Assembly: GCF_048269545.1 (NCBI RefSeq)
Contig: NZ_JBLXIJ010000011.1
Coordinates: 1-48,087, forward strand
Source: Halpernia sp048269545
GTDB lineage: Bacteria; Bacteroidota; Bacteroidia; Flavobacteriales; Weeksellaceae
Direction: 5' to 3'
DNA length: 48,087 bases
This document shows positions 19,354 through 28,862 of this stretch, in pieces (within the stretch, counting starts at the first letter, position 1; each line of letters starts with the position of its first letter). The notes beneath the pieces are model-generated. The model was not told the origin of the DNA. It searched no databases and worked only from the letters and a program-made list of their open reading frames with translations. Both the position numbers and the translations under genes were made by a program.

Positions 19354-19553
19354 ATGATAGTAAAAGTATTAGAAGTAATTGCGACTTCAGAAATAAGTTT
19401 CGATGACGCTATTAAAAATTCAGTAAAAGAAGTTTCTAAAACTGTGAAAAATATTGATAGCGTTTATGTGAAAGACCAAAATGCCATGTAAAAGATGGTG
19501 AAATAATTTCTTATGGCTGTGTTTGCAAAGTTTCTTTTAGAGTAGATTCTTAG
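19354..19553 (+). pseudogene. Dodecin gene with one-base frameshift
   Basis: Dodecins are small dodecameric flavin-binding storage proteins of about 65-70 residues. The first 45 codons encode MIVKVLEVIATSEISFDDAI and then a segment ending NIDSVYVKDQNAM, which is typical of the family. They run into a TAA at 19489-19491. Shifting by one base just before this stop restores VKDGEIISYGCVCKVSFRV and a natural stop at 19551-19553. The defect looks like loss of a single G after codon 45. It is either a recent pseudogene or a sequencing error. A terminator follows at once, as expected for an intact small gene. Confidence 0.85.
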
Positions 19554-19578
19554 GAAATTAAATTTACTGAAAATTAAA

Positions 19579-19608
19579 AACCATTTTGATATTTCAAAGT
19601 GGTTTTTT
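19579..19608 (+). terminator. Intrinsic terminator after the dodecin locus
   Basis: An 11-bp stem with one G-T pair (19579-19589 with 19594-19604) and a TATT loop is followed by a T run, 25 bases after the restored dodecin stop. Confidence 0.8.
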
Positions 19609-19724
19609 TAGTTATTAAAAATTATAATAATCATAGTTTGAATTCTAAAATTCATCTTTAAAATCGTAATTTTACATCTTTATTATCTTAAATAAATTCA
19701 ATTTAAATTTTTATTTTAAAAATA

Positions 19725-20387
19725 ATGCAAAACGACTTAGAAAACCAATATTTAAATATAAAAAATCAAATTCCGATTGGGATTCAATTGGTTGCAGTTT
19801 CTAAAAACCATTCCGTAGAACAAATTGAAATAGTTTATAATTTAAAACAAAAAGTTTTTGGTGAAAACAAAGTACAGGAATTGGTTGAGAAATATGAAGC
19901 GCTTCCTAAAGACATTGAGTGGCATCTCATAGGACATTTGCAAACTAATAAAGTAAAATATATTGCTCCTTTTGTGCACACAATTCAAAGTGTAGATTCT
20001 AAAAAAATTTTAATAGAAATAAATAAAGAAGCTTTAAAAAATAAAAGAATTATAAATGTTTTACTTCAAGTAAAAATCGCAGAAGAAGAGTCAAAATTTG
20101 GATTAAATATTTCAGAAGCAAAAGAAATTTATCAAGAATATTTAAATGAAAATTTCCCCAATATTAAAATTAATGGTTTAATGGGAATGGCAACTTTTAC
20201 AGATAATAAAAACCAAGTAAAATCTGAGTTTTTAAAATTAAAAAAACTTTTTGATGAACTTAATCAATTGGGAAATTTAGAAACACTTTCTATGGGAATG
20301 AGCGATGATTTTAAACTTGCCATAGATTGTGGTGCAAATTCTGTAAGAATCGGCTCTTCTATTTTTGGAAAGAGACTTTATAACTAA
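19725..20387 (+). CDS. YggS-family pyridoxal-phosphate homeostasis protein
   Basis: This 220-residue cytoplasmic PLP-binding protein of the YggS/PROSC family has alanine-racemase-like fold III and is involved in vitamin B6 and amino-acid homeostasis. The PLP lysine is K27 in LVAVSKNHS. Further family motifs are FGENKVQEL, WHLIGHLQTNKVKYI, GLMGMATF and LSMGMSDDFKLAI followed by GANSVRIGSSIFG. The gene stands alone between the dodecin terminator and the response-regulator gene. Confidence 0.94.
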   Translation: MQNDLENQYLNIKNQIPIGIQLVAVSKNHSVEQIEIVYNLKQKVFGENKVQELVEKYEALPKDIEWHLIGHLQTNKVKYIAPFVHTIQSVDSKKILIEINKEALKNKRIINVLLQVKIAEEESKFGLNISEAKEIYQEYLNENFPNIKINGLMGMATFTDNKNQVKSEFLKLKKLFDELNQLGNLETLSMGMSDDFKLAIDCGANSVRIGSSIFGKRLYN

Positions 20388-20449
20388 CCAAAGGAATGAT
20401 TTTTGCAACTGCAAAACGAGATTAATTAATTTAAATTTAAAAAATTATA

Positions 20450-21637
20450 ATGGCGCAAAAAATACTAATAGTTGAAGATGAACCGGCAATTGCAAATGGA
20501 ATTCTAGAAACTTTGGAAGATGATTGGAAAGAATATGAATTTGTACTTGCTTCAAATGGTCTAGAAGCCTATAAATTATTAGAGAAAGAAGATTTTGAGT
20601 TGATAATTTCTGATATGAAAATGCCTAAACTTTCGGGCACAGAACTTTTAGCTCAAACTCTCAATCTAAAACCAGATACTACTTTTATAATGATTACTGC
20701 ACACGGCGATATTGAAATTGCAGTAGATTGTTTAAAAAAAGGAGCGTATGATTTTATTTCAAAACCCATCGATGTTCACCGATTAATTACAAGTGTTAAA
20801 AATGCATTAAACAAGGAGACTTTAAAAAAGGAAAATCAAAATCTTCAAAAAGAAAATATGACGCTCAAAAAAAAAGTGAGCAAAAAATATCAAATGATTG
20901 GTGAATCTCCTGCTTTAAAAGAAATACAAAGTATTATTGATAAAGTTTCAGTTTCTGACGCAAGAGTTTTAATTACAGGTCCAAATGGCTCAGGAAAAGA
21001 ATTAGTTGCACACGCAATTCACGCGCAAAGTGATAGAAATAAAGGACCAATGGTTGAAGTAAATTGTGCCGCAATCCCATCAGAATTAATAGAATCTGAA
21101 CTTTTTGGTCATATGAAAGGATCATTTACCGGCGCTTTTAAAGACAAACAAGGAAAATTTGAATTGGCAAATGGAGGAACAATATTTTTAGATGAAGTTG
21201 GAGATATGAGTTTGAGCGCTCAAGCAAAAGTTTTGCGTGCGTTACAAGAAAAAAAAGTTTCTCCCGTTGGAAGCGATAAAGAGATAAAAGTAGATGTACG
21301 CGTTTTAGCGGCCACCAATAAAGATTTAAAAAAAGAAATAGAAGCAGGAAAATTTCGAGAAGATTTATTCCATCGGCTTTCTGTAATAGAAATTTCAGTA
21401 CCTTCTTTAAATGACAGAACAAATGACATTCCTTTATTGGTAAAACATTTTTCTAAAATAATTTCAGAAGAACACGGTACACCAATTAAAAATTTCAGTG
21501 AAGATGCACTTGCTTCTTTACAAAAACTAAATTGGACGGGAAATATCCGTGAATTGCGAAATGTTGTAGAACGTTTGATGATTTTAGGCGAAAACCCAGT
21601 GACTTCAAATGACGTAGATGTTTTTGTGAGAAAATAA
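20450..21637 (+). CDS. Sigma-54-dependent response regulator lacking a DNA-binding domain
   Basis: This NtrC-type regulator has a receiver domain (1-120, phosphoacceptor D55 in LIISDMKMP), a coiled-coil linker rich in Lys/Glu (about 117-146) and an AAA+ domain with Walker A GPNGSGKE (177-184), sigma-54 contact loop GSFTGA (224-229, the usual GAFTGA with Ser) and FLDEVGDMS as Walker B. It ends at residue 395, just after the AAA+ lid NIRELRNVVERLMI, so the Fis-type helix-turn-helix is absent. No histidine kinase is adjacent. It may act from solution or through a partner; such HTH-less forms exist in Bacteroidota. Confidence 0.92.
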   Translation: MAQKILIVEDEPAIANGILETLEDDWKEYEFVLASNGLEAYKLLEKEDFELIISDMKMPKLSGTELLAQTLNLKPDTTFIMITAHGDIEIAVDCLKKGAYDFISKPIDVHRLITSVKNALNKETLKKENQNLQKENMTLKKKVSKKYQMIGESPALKEIQSIIDKVSVSDARVLITGPNGSGKELVAHAIHAQSDRNKGPMVEVNCAAIPSELIESELFGHMKGSFTGAFKDKQGKFELANGGTIFLDEVGDMSLSAQAKVLRALQEKKVSPVGSDKEIKVDVRVLAATNKDLKKEIEAGKFREDLFHRLSVIEISVPSLNDRTNDIPLLVKHFSKIISEEHGTPIKNFSEDALASLQKLNWTGNIRELRNVVERLMILGENPVTSNDVDVFVRK

Positions 21638-21680
21638 TTTAGAATCTGCAGATTAAAATAATTCGAAATATCTTATAAAA

Positions 21681-21702
21681 TTTGCCGTATTTTTGCGGCA
21701 AA
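21681..21702. other. GC-rich hairpin between regulator and MATE genes
   Basis: Arms 21681-21687 and 21696-21702 are exact reverse complements (7 bp) around an 8-base loop. The downstream T run is short, so it may be a weak terminator of the regulator gene. The loop also contains a TAnnTTTG match (21689-21696), which could instead be the -7 box of the MATE gene. Confidence 0.4.
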
Positions 21703-21791
21703 TTCTTTTTGATAATACTTAGATTTCTGATAGAAATTTTATCAATACAATAATAATTTTAATTAAAACTATTTTAAAATTTCTCTTAAAA

Positions 21792-23156
21792 ATGCCATTT
21801 CTCAACAAAAAATATACAAAAGCAACACTTACTCTTGCTTTACCTGTGATGCTTACTCAAGTGGGGCAAGTTTCCGTAAATTTATTTGATAATATTATTG
21901 TCGGAAATCTTTTGGGAGCAGATGCATTGGCTTCAGTTTCTTTGGCAAATGGAGTATTTTTTTCAATATTTGTTTTTGCTTTGGGTTTTTCCTTTGCAAT
22001 TCCGCCCTTGGTTTCCGAAGCGCATGCAACTAATAATCATAAACAAATTAACCGCGTATTTCGCCACGGATTCGTAATTAATATGGCAGTTGCGCTTTTA
22101 TTAATGGCAATTTTATACGCTTGTTTACCGTTAATTTATCACTTAGATCAACCTCCTAAAATTCTTCCCGATACAATCAGTTATTTGAGTATTATGATTT
22201 TAACGATGATTCCATTTATGCTTTTCCAAACATTGCGTGAAGTTTCTGAAGGATTATCTTATACAATCGGCGTTACGAAAGCAACAATTGCCGCAAATGT
22301 GATAAATATTATTTTAAATTATACATTCATAAAAGGTCTTTTTGGGATTTCTCCTATGGGAGTTGATGGTTCTGCATGGGCAACTTTAATTGCAAGAATT
22401 TTCATGGTGGTTTTACTCTACTTTATTCTTCGAAAAAAGAATGTTACGAGACGTTATATTTTAGATTTTTCATTAAAATTAAAAAGTTTTTCAAAAGCGT
22501 TTTTTGAAAAAATGATTCGTCTTGGTTTTCCAACGGCTTTACAAATGTTTTTTGAGATTTCTGCTTTTGCAGCAGCGGCTTTTATTTGCGGTTTAATTTC
22601 TGCAAATGATATTGCATCGCACCAAATTGCTTTAAGTATGGCTTCATTTACTTTTAATTTATGTATTGGTTTTAGTGTGGCTTCAACAATAATGGTGGGT
22701 CGCAGAATTGGTGAAGGAGATTTTGTCGGCGTAAAAGCAGTTGGAATAAATAATATTAAAATTACTTTTATATTTATGTCTTTGTGTGGTGCTTTTTTTA
22801 TTTTAGGACGACATATTTTACCGACCTTTTTTACTAAGAAAGAAGATGTAGATGTAATTTTATTAGCTTCAAAATTATTAATTGTGGCGGCACTTTTTCA
22901 GCTTTCAGATGGCGTTCAAGTTACAGCTTTAGGAAGTTTGCGAGGTTTGCAAGATGTTAAAATACCAAGTATTATTACGTTTATTGCATATTGGTTGATT
23001 ACTTTACCACTTGGATATTTTCTTTGCGTAAGTTTAGAAATGGGCGCGCTTGGTATGTGGATTGCACTTGGGATTGGTTTAAGTATATCTGCAATTTTAT
23101 TGGTTAGAAGATTTTTAAATTTAGCCGATAAAAAAATTAATTTTAAAAAGATTTAA
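21792..23156 (+). CDS. MATE-family multidrug efflux transporter
   Basis: This 12-helix inner-membrane antiporter of the MATE (NorM/DinF) family exports cationic drugs or metabolites in exchange for Na+ or H+. It begins KATLTLALPVMLTQVGQVSV, the typical first helix, and shows GVDGSAWATLIARI at the end of the first half and IGLSISAILLVRRFLNL at the C-terminus. The 454-residue length is standard. The GNAT/nitrilase gene starts 3 bases after its stop, so the two are probably co-transcribed. Confidence 0.93.
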   Translation: MPFLNKKYTKATLTLALPVMLTQVGQVSVNLFDNIIVGNLLGADALASVSLANGVFFSIFVFALGFSFAIPPLVSEAHATNNHKQINRVFRHGFVINMAVALLLMAILYACLPLIYHLDQPPKILPDTISYLSIMILTMIPFMLFQTLREVSEGLSYTIGVTKATIAANVINIILNYTFIKGLFGISPMGVDGSAWATLIARIFMVVLLYFILRKKNVTRRYILDFSLKLKSFSKAFFEKMIRLGFPTALQMFFEISAFAAAAFICGLISANDIASHQIALSMASFTFNLCIGFSVASTIMVGRRIGEGDFVGVKAVGINNIKITFIFMSLCGAFFILGRHILPTFFTKKEDVDVILLASKLLIVAALFQLSDGVQVTALGSLRGLQDVKIPSIITFIAYWLITLPLGYFLCVSLEMGALGMWIALGIGLSISAILLVRRFLNLADKKINFKKI

Positions 23157-23159
23157 AAA

Positions 23160-24677
23160 ATGGAAATCAGCATAAGAAAATTAGAATATTCTGATTACGA
23201 TGAATTGGTAAACGTAATGCGTGAAGCATATCCACAGATGAAAGAATATGTTTGGTCAAAAAAAAGTATTCAAAAATTAACAAACATATTTCCAGAAGGA
23301 CAGATTTGCATTACTGTTGATGGAAAATTAGCAGCTGCGTGTTTATCAATCATTGTACAATATGAATTATTTGGTGACGATCACACTTACGCGGATATTA
23401 CAGCAGATTACACCTTTAACACTCACACAAGTATTGGAAATGTTTTATATGGAATTGAAGTTTTTGTAGATCCAGAATTTAGAACTTTACGTTTGGGAAG
23501 AAGATTATATGATGCAAGAAAAGAATTGTGTGAACAATTAAATTTACGTTCAATAATTTTGGGTGGTAGAATTCCAAATTATTCCAAACACAGCCACGAA
23601 CTTTCGCCAAGAGATTATATTTCAAAAGTTCGGGATAAAGAAATTTACGATCCCGTTTTAAGTTTTCAATTGTCAAATAATTTTCTTCCGATTAGAGTTT
23701 TAAAAAAATATTTACCAGAAGATGAAGCCTCAAAAGAAAATGCCGTTTTGCTTCAATGGAATAATATTTATTACAGCAAAAAGAATCTGAATACGATGCA
23801 AGACAGCGTCATTCGGCTTGGTTTGGTACAATGGCAAATGAGACATTTCAAAAATATTGATGAATTTTATAATCAAGTGGAATTTTTTGTAAATGTAATG
23901 GGCGATTATAAAGCGGATTTTGTTCTCTTTCCAGAATTATTTAATACGCCACTTTTAGCACCTTTTAATCATCTTTCAGAACGTGAAAGTATGTTTGAAC
24001 TCGCCAAATTAACGGAAGAAATAAAAATGAGAATTTCTGATTTTGCCATCAGTTATAATGTGAATATCATTTCCGGAAGTATGCCTTTTGAAGAAAATGG
24101 CGAACTTTTTAATATTTCTTATTTAATGCATCGCGACGGCAAGATTGATGAATACAAGAAAATCCACATTACACCAAATGAAAAAAGATATTATGGAATG
24201 AAAGGAGGAAGTGAAATAAAAGCCTTCGATACGGATTGCGGAAAAATTGGTCTCATTATTTGTTACGATGTAGAATTCCCAGAATTACCGCGACTTCTCG
24301 CTGATCAAGGAATGAAAATTTTATTTGTTCCTTATCTTACTGACACGCAAAATGCGTACACAAGAGTTAGAAATTGCGCTGCAGCAAGAGCGATTGAAAA
24401 TGAATGTTATGTGGCAATTGCAGGTTGCGTAGGGAATTTACCAGGCGTGAATAATATGGATATTCAGTTTGGTCAAGCCGCAGTTCTTACACCATCAGAT
24501 TTTTCTTTCCCAACAAATGGCGTAAAAGGTGAAGCGACGCCAAACACGGAAATGACTTTGATTGTAGATGTTGATTTGAACCATTTAAAAGATTTGCATT
24601 ACAATGGCGCAGTGAGAACGATTACAGATAGAAGGAAAGATTTGTATGATACGATTTCTTTGAATACTGAAAAATAA
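23160..24677 (+). CDS. GNAT acetyltransferase / carbon-nitrogen hydrolase fusion
   Basis: This 505-residue two-domain enzyme has a GNAT N-acetyltransferase at about residues 1-185, with acetyl-CoA loop VDPEFRTLRLGRRLYDAR. Residues 217-500 form a nitrilase-superfamily amidohydrolase. The hydrolase triad is E259 (FPELFN), a Lys in EYKKIHITP (K333 or K334) and C368 (IICYDVEFPE). The fusion is known as a family, but its substrate is not; acylated amines or amides are plausible. It sits 3 bases after the MATE exporter gene and ends at a terminator. Confidence 0.9.
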   Translation: MEISIRKLEYSDYDELVNVMREAYPQMKEYVWSKKSIQKLTNIFPEGQICITVDGKLAAACLSIIVQYELFGDDHTYADITADYTFNTHTSIGNVLYGIEVFVDPEFRTLRLGRRLYDARKELCEQLNLRSIILGGRIPNYSKHSHELSPRDYISKVRDKEIYDPVLSFQLSNNFLPIRVLKKYLPEDEASKENAVLLQWNNIYYSKKNLNTMQDSVIRLGLVQWQMRHFKNIDEFYNQVEFFVNVMGDYKADFVLFPELFNTPLLAPFNHLSERESMFELAKLTEEIKMRISDFAISYNVNIISGSMPFEENGELFNISYLMHRDGKIDEYKKIHITPNEKRYYGMKGGSEIKAFDTDCGKIGLIICYDVEFPELPRLLADQGMKILFVPYLTDTQNAYTRVRNCAAARAIENECYVAIAGCVGNLPGVNNMDIQFGQAAVLTPSDFSFPTNGVKGEATPNTEMTLIVDVDLNHLKDLHYNGAVRTITDRRKDLYDTISLNTEK

Positions 24678-24681
24678 AAAA

Positions 24682-24710
24682 AATTCCCAAAACTGTAGTT
24701 TTGGAATTTT
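24682..24710. terminator. Bidirectional intrinsic terminator
   Basis: A stem of 7 perfect pairs extended by a bulged A-T/G-C part (arms about 24683-24694 and 24698-24707, loop TGTA) is flanked by T-rich DNA to the right and an A run to the left. It lies between the convergent GNAT/nitrilase and TonB-receptor genes and can end both. Confidence 0.8.
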
Positions 24711-24737
24711 ATTTAAATAGCGATTTTTAATATTAAG

Positions 24738-27143
24738 TTACAATTTAAATTCCAATTTCACATTAAAAAAACGCCCTGTCAAACGCACAGGAACTGGATA
24801 TGAAAGTCCAGAATTAACGTCGCTTATCCATTGGTTTGCAACTGTATTATTAATGTTAAATGCATTAAAAATTTGAACGCCTAAAGTCAGTTCTTTAAAA
24901 TTCCCCCAAAAACCGCCATTTACTTTATTGTCTTTTTGGTCAATAAAAACTTTGGACAAACCAATATCCACTCTTTTATAAGACGGTAAAGTTCTTTGAT
25001 ATTGATATGGATCGGTAAAAACTGGCGCTCCATTTGCTAAACCATTAGCGTAAGTTAAAGTTAAATTAACTCTCATTGAAGGAAATTTAGGCATATAATC
25101 TTGGTAAAATAAAGCAAATCTGAAACGTTGATCTGTCGGTCTCGGAATGTAACCTTTGTTATCAATATTTTCAAAAACTCTTGCGTAACTTGCAGATAAC
25201 CAAGAATCAATTCCAGGAACAAATTCACCGAACAATCTCGCATCTAATCCGTAAGCATAACCCGTTGCATTATTTTTTCCTGCATATCTAATTCTAACAT
25301 TATCTTGATAATAAGGAATTAAATCGGAGAATTTTTTATAATAAGCTTCTGTGGTTAATTTAAAAGGTCGATCCACCATTTTAAATTCATAATCATTTGC
25401 AAGAATTATTTGTATGGATTTTTGAGATTTTATATTAGAATTAAAGTTGCCTTGTAAATCTTTAATTTCCTTATAAAACGGCGCTTGATAATAAATCCCT
25501 CCCGAAAGTTTAAACAACATATCCATTTCCCAATTTGGTTTTATGGCAATTTGTGCGCGCGGCGAAATAATTGTTTCGTCATTAAAACTCCAGTGCGCAA
25601 CTCTCGCTCCTGCGTTTACAAACATTTTATTTTCTCCCCAAAAGAATTTTTTTGAATATTGCGCATAAGCAGACATTCTGGTTGGTTGAATGTGATTTTC
25701 ACCTTGAATGCTATATTTTAAATTCAATTGAGAAGCATCTAAAGTTCCAGGATTTACAAAATTTCTGGGTTTACTATAACCGATAGAATCTACTAATTGA
25801 TATTCATTTGTTAAATCTTGCAAGTTTTCTTTTTCTAATTTAAAACCTACTTCATAATCTGTATTTACGTTGGGAGAATATTTTGCTTTAAATTGAGTTC
25901 CATACGTTTTTACCAATAAATCATTTCTGGCGTGATCAATTTGTCCACCCACATCGTAAGAAGTTACTGGATCTCCAGTAATTGGATCAAAAGTTTGCAA
26001 TGCATAACCAGAAGCAATGGTATAATATTCTTTTTCTCGGTTTTGATAAGCAAAATTGTCCAGCGTAAATTTCCATTTTTTACTTGGTTTAAAAGAAATG
26101 GTGACCGTTCCCATCATATTTCTATATTGGTCATTTTCTTTTCCGCTGTAGCCAACTGTCAATTTTATGGGTTGAAGTATAGAACCAAAATCTACTTCTT
26201 TTTGTTTCGGAATGACTTCAAAATCATTTTTAGAATAATATCCTAAAAAAGAAAGAGACCATTTAGAATTAAAATCATAATTAATATAAGACTGGAAATC
26301 TTGGTATTGCGGATTAAAATCGGTGTCTTCATTTAAAGTATTCAAAACCAAATTGGTATTTCTGTAACGCGCCGAAAATAAAGCAGATAATTTTTTATTT
26401 TTAGATGCAAAACCTGTAGAAAGCCGCGCTCCAATTAAACTCACTTCACCAGACAATTCAAATTTTTGCGGTTGTCTGTAATAAATATTTAAACTTGATG
26501 ACATTTTATCCCCATATTTTGGTTCAAAACCACCTGCAGAAAAGTTGATGTTTGAAACCATATCTGGATTAATAATACTCAATCCTTCTTGCAAAGAATT
26601 TCTAATTAAAAACGGTCTGTAAATCTCGATATCATTAATGTAAATTAAATTTTCATCAAAATTTCCACCTCGAACCATATATTGTGAACTCAATTCAGAA
26701 TTGGAGTTTACAGAAGGTAATGTTTTTATTAAACCTTCTATTCCGCCTGAAAGTGAAGCCACTTGTTGCGCTTCTTTGGCAGAGATTTCTATTGAAGTAA
26801 GATCTGTAATTTTAGTTTTTGCTTTTCTTTGAAAAACAACTTCTTGAATTTGTCCTTCTTTTGCAATTCTCACAAAAAGCAAATTTACATTTTGTGTTTT
26901 AGGAGTAACTTTTATTGATTTTGTAAAAGCCTTGAAATTCTCCTTTTCTGCAGAAAGTATTTCCACGGTTTTTGCCAAAGGAATTTTCACAAAACCTGCT
27001 ACATCTGTATTATAAGTTTGGTTGTTGTAAGAAACTTTCGCATCAGAAACAGGTTCTCCATTTTCATCTAAAATTTTAAGATTAATTTGTGAAAATGCCA
27101 AAAAAGGCACTATAAAAAGCAATAGAAGTTGAAGTTTTTTCAA
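24738..27143 (-). CDS. TonB-dependent receptor with carboxypeptidase-regulatory-like domain
   Basis: This 801-residue outer-membrane receptor has a signal peptide at residues 1-18 (LLLLFIVPFLAFSQ). An N-terminal carboxypeptidase-regulatory-like beta-sandwich follows (20-95, INLKILDENGEPVSDAKVSY). The plug domain includes IKTLPSVNSNSELSSQYMVR and GGNFDENLIYINDIEIYRP, and a 22-strand barrel ends in the aromatic-terminated VKLEFKL. The signal peptide starts directly at a TTG codon (27143); an in-frame stop lies a few codons upstream and no ATG is available. No SusD-like partner is adjacent, so the ligand is unknown. Confidence 0.9.
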   Translation of the reverse strand: MKKLQLLLLFIVPFLAFSQINLKILDENGEPVSDAKVSYNNQTYNTDVAGFVKIPLAKTVEILSAEKENFKAFTKSIKVTPKTQNVNLLFVRIAKEGQIQEVVFQRKAKTKITDLTSIEISAKEAQQVASLSGGIEGLIKTLPSVNSNSELSSQYMVRGGNFDENLIYINDIEIYRPFLIRNSLQEGLSIINPDMVSNINFSAGGFEPKYGDKMSSSLNIYYRQPQKFELSGEVSLIGARLSTGFASKNKKLSALFSARYRNTNLVLNTLNEDTDFNPQYQDFQSYINYDFNSKWSLSFLGYYSKNDFEVIPKQKEVDFGSILQPIKLTVGYSGKENDQYRNMMGTVTISFKPSKKWKFTLDNFAYQNREKEYYTIASGYALQTFDPITGDPVTSYDVGGQIDHARNDLLVKTYGTQFKAKYSPNVNTDYEVGFKLEKENLQDLTNEYQLVDSIGYSKPRNFVNPGTLDASQLNLKYSIQGENHIQPTRMSAYAQYSKKFFWGENKMFVNAGARVAHWSFNDETIISPRAQIAIKPNWEMDMLFKLSGGIYYQAPFYKEIKDLQGNFNSNIKSQKSIQIILANDYEFKMVDRPFKLTTEAYYKKFSDLIPYYQDNVRIRYAGKNNATGYAYGLDARLFGEFVPGIDSWLSASYARVFENIDNKGYIPRPTDQRFRFALFYQDYMPKFPSMRVNLTLTYANGLANGAPVFTDPYQYQRTLPSYKRVDIGLSKVFIDQKDNKVNGGFWGNFKELTLGVQIFNAFNINNTVANQWISDVNSGLSYPVPVRLTGRFFNVKLEFKL

Positions 27144-27266
27144 GATAAAATTTTAAGCAACTAAAATAGGTAAAATTTTTAAATCTGTTAAAAAATTTTA
27201 ACATTCTCCTTAAATTAAAGTCATTAAAATATGCTGAAAAATTGCCTCTTTCCTCGCCAAACTTAA

Positions 27267-28076
27267 TTATAAAATCGCTTCTCTAACTTTTGTGAGTTTT
27301 TCTAATAAATTTTCTAATAAATCCAAACGCAACATATTTGCGCCATCGGATTTTGCAACTGAAGGATTTGGATGCGTTTCTATAAATAAACCGTCGGAAC
27401 CAACTGCAATTCCTGCTTTAGCAATGGTTTCTATTAAATCTGGTCTTCCGCCTGTAACGCCGGAACTTTGATTTGGTTGTTGTAACGAATGTGTTACATC
27501 GAGAATTACCGGTGCATAATTTCTCATCGTTGGAATTCCACGGAAATCTACCACCAAATCTGTGTAACCAAAAGAATTTCCGCGCTCAATAATTGCAATT
27601 TTTTTATTTCCCGAATCCGTCATTTTTTCAACGGCAAATTTCATTGATTCTGGAGATAAGAATTGTCCTTTTTTTAAAGTCACGCATTTTCCAGTTTTTG
27701 CTGCGGCAATTAATAAATCAGTTTGTCGCACAAGAAAAGCGGGAATTTGCAGAACATCAACGTATTGCGCAGCCAAAGCGGCGTGTTCATTTTCATGAAT
27801 ATCTGTAGTTGTTGGTATGTTGAAAGTCTCTCCCACTTTGCGTAATATTTCTAAAGATTTTTCTTCGCCAATTGTAGTAAAACTATCCACTCTTGAGCGG
27901 TTTGCTTTTTTAAAACTGCCTTTAAAAATGTAAGGAATTTCAAATTTATTGGTAATCTCAATTACTTTCTCTGCAATTCTAAGCGCCATATCTTCGCCTT
28001 CAATAATGCAAGGACCGGCAATTAAGAAAAAGTTTTTTGAATTTTTATGCTGAATGTTTTCTAAGTATTGTATCAT
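27267..28076 (-). CDS. kdsA: 3-deoxy-8-phosphooctulonate (KDO-8-P) synthase
   Basis: This cytoplasmic enzyme condenses phosphoenolpyruvate with arabinose 5-phosphate to KDO 8-phosphate for lipopolysaccharide inner core, confirming a Gram-negative envelope. Visible motifs are LIAGPCIIEGE near the N-terminus, FKGSFKKANRSR (about 51-62), DIHE, QIPAFLVRQTDL, LKKGQFLSPE and the C-terminal FIETHPNP. The length of 269 is normal. Other kds or lpx genes are not in the window. The DUF1697 gene lies 27 bases upstream in the same direction and could be co-transcribed. Confidence 0.95.
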   Translation of the reverse strand: MIQYLENIQHKNSKNFFLIAGPCIIEGEDMALRIAEKVIEITNKFEIPYIFKGSFKKANRSRVDSFTTIGEEKSLEILRKVGETFNIPTTTDIHENEHAALAAQYVDVLQIPAFLVRQTDLLIAAAKTGKCVTLKKGQFLSPESMKFAVEKMTDSGNKKIAIIERGNSFGYTDLVVDFRGIPTMRNYAPVILDVTHSLQQPNQSSGVTGGRPDLIETIAKAGIAVGSDGLFIETHPNPSVAKSDGANMLRLDLLENLLEKLTKVREAIL

Positions 28077-28103
28077 CTGGATATTTAATTTTCACAAAAA
28101 TAA

Positions 28104-28640
28104 TTAAAGTTTAGCAACTATTTTTTCAATAGTATTAATATTTCTGGAAGTTAAAGAATTTTTGAATACTTTGATACCTAAAATCTTACCGAAATTAGAA
28201 TCTAAAGTGAAGCCTTTTCTGATTTTCCAATAGAAATTATGATCCACAATTTTTATTTCTTCGCCTTCAGTTTTCTCAGTTTCATTAAAGTTTTTTAAAA
28301 GTTCAGTTTCAAAATTTGGAATGGTGATAAAACTGTAAATATGAAAATCGTTGTCTTTTGAAAATGGATTATGTTCGAAAATAGTTTTTACTTCTTCTGC
28401 AGTTTTAATGAAGAGAAAAGCTTCATAATTAAAATGTTCTGAAAGTGATTTTTCTAATTTCTCTTTTAAAGCAACTTTATCTAAATTAGAATTAAAAATG
28501 ATATTTCCCGTCGCCAAAACAGAAGAAACTTCTTTACAATCAGCTCCAGAAAAGACTTTGCAAACTTCCGCCATTTTTATAGAAGTTCCATTTACATTTA
28601 CGCCACGAAGAAATGCGATGTATTTTTGAGAATTATTCAT
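28104..28640 (-). CDS. DUF1697-family protein
   Basis: This 178-residue cytoplasmic protein begins YIAFLRGVNVNGTSIKMAEV and contains SSVLATGNIIFNS, the signature of DUF1697, an uncharacterised family widespread in bacteria. The usual C-terminal SRNINTIEKI is also present (the family often has TARNWNTV here). No catalytic role is established. It is transcribed towards kdsA with a gap of 27 bases. Confidence 0.88.
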   Translation of the reverse strand: MNNSQKYIAFLRGVNVNGTSIKMAEVCKVFSGADCKEVSSVLATGNIIFNSNLDKVALKEKLEKSLSEHFNYEAFLFIKTAEEVKTIFEHNPFSKDNDFHIYSFITIPNFETELLKNFNETEKTEGEEIKIVDHNFYWKIRKGFTLDSNFGKILGIKVFKNSLTSRNINTIEKIVAKL

Positions 28641-28645
28641 AGGTC

Positions 28646-28816
28646 TTTAAACCACAAAAGTAACAAAAGTTTTAAGCTTTAAAAAGATTAAATTATTCCG
28701 TTTTAAAGTTTTAAAAAGTGAAAGATTGGAAGTTGAGTGAAGTGTTTAAACCACAAAAGTAACAAAAGTTCTAGGCTTTAAAAGTCTCAATTATTATGCT
28801 TTGAAGTTTTAAAAAG
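28646..28816. repeat. Imperfect direct repeat, two copies of about 72 bp
   Basis: Two copies (28646-28718 and 28745-28816) lie 99 bases apart. They share an A-rich core beginning TTTAAACCACAAAAGTAACA and ending TTTTAAAAAG, with scattered mismatches. They occupy most of the spacer between the DUF1697 gene and the downstream membrane-protein gene. The unit may recur elsewhere in the genome as a small intergenic repeat. Confidence 0.7.
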
Positions 28817-28862
28817 GAATCTTACTCTCTTCATAAATCTAAATGTTTTTTTTAGATAAAAA

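Noticed and set aside
21630..21790. A frameshifted helix-turn-helix after the sigma-54 activator
   Set aside because: The following 150 bases are AT-rich and in no frame encode a Fis-like HTH, so the short form seems genuine.
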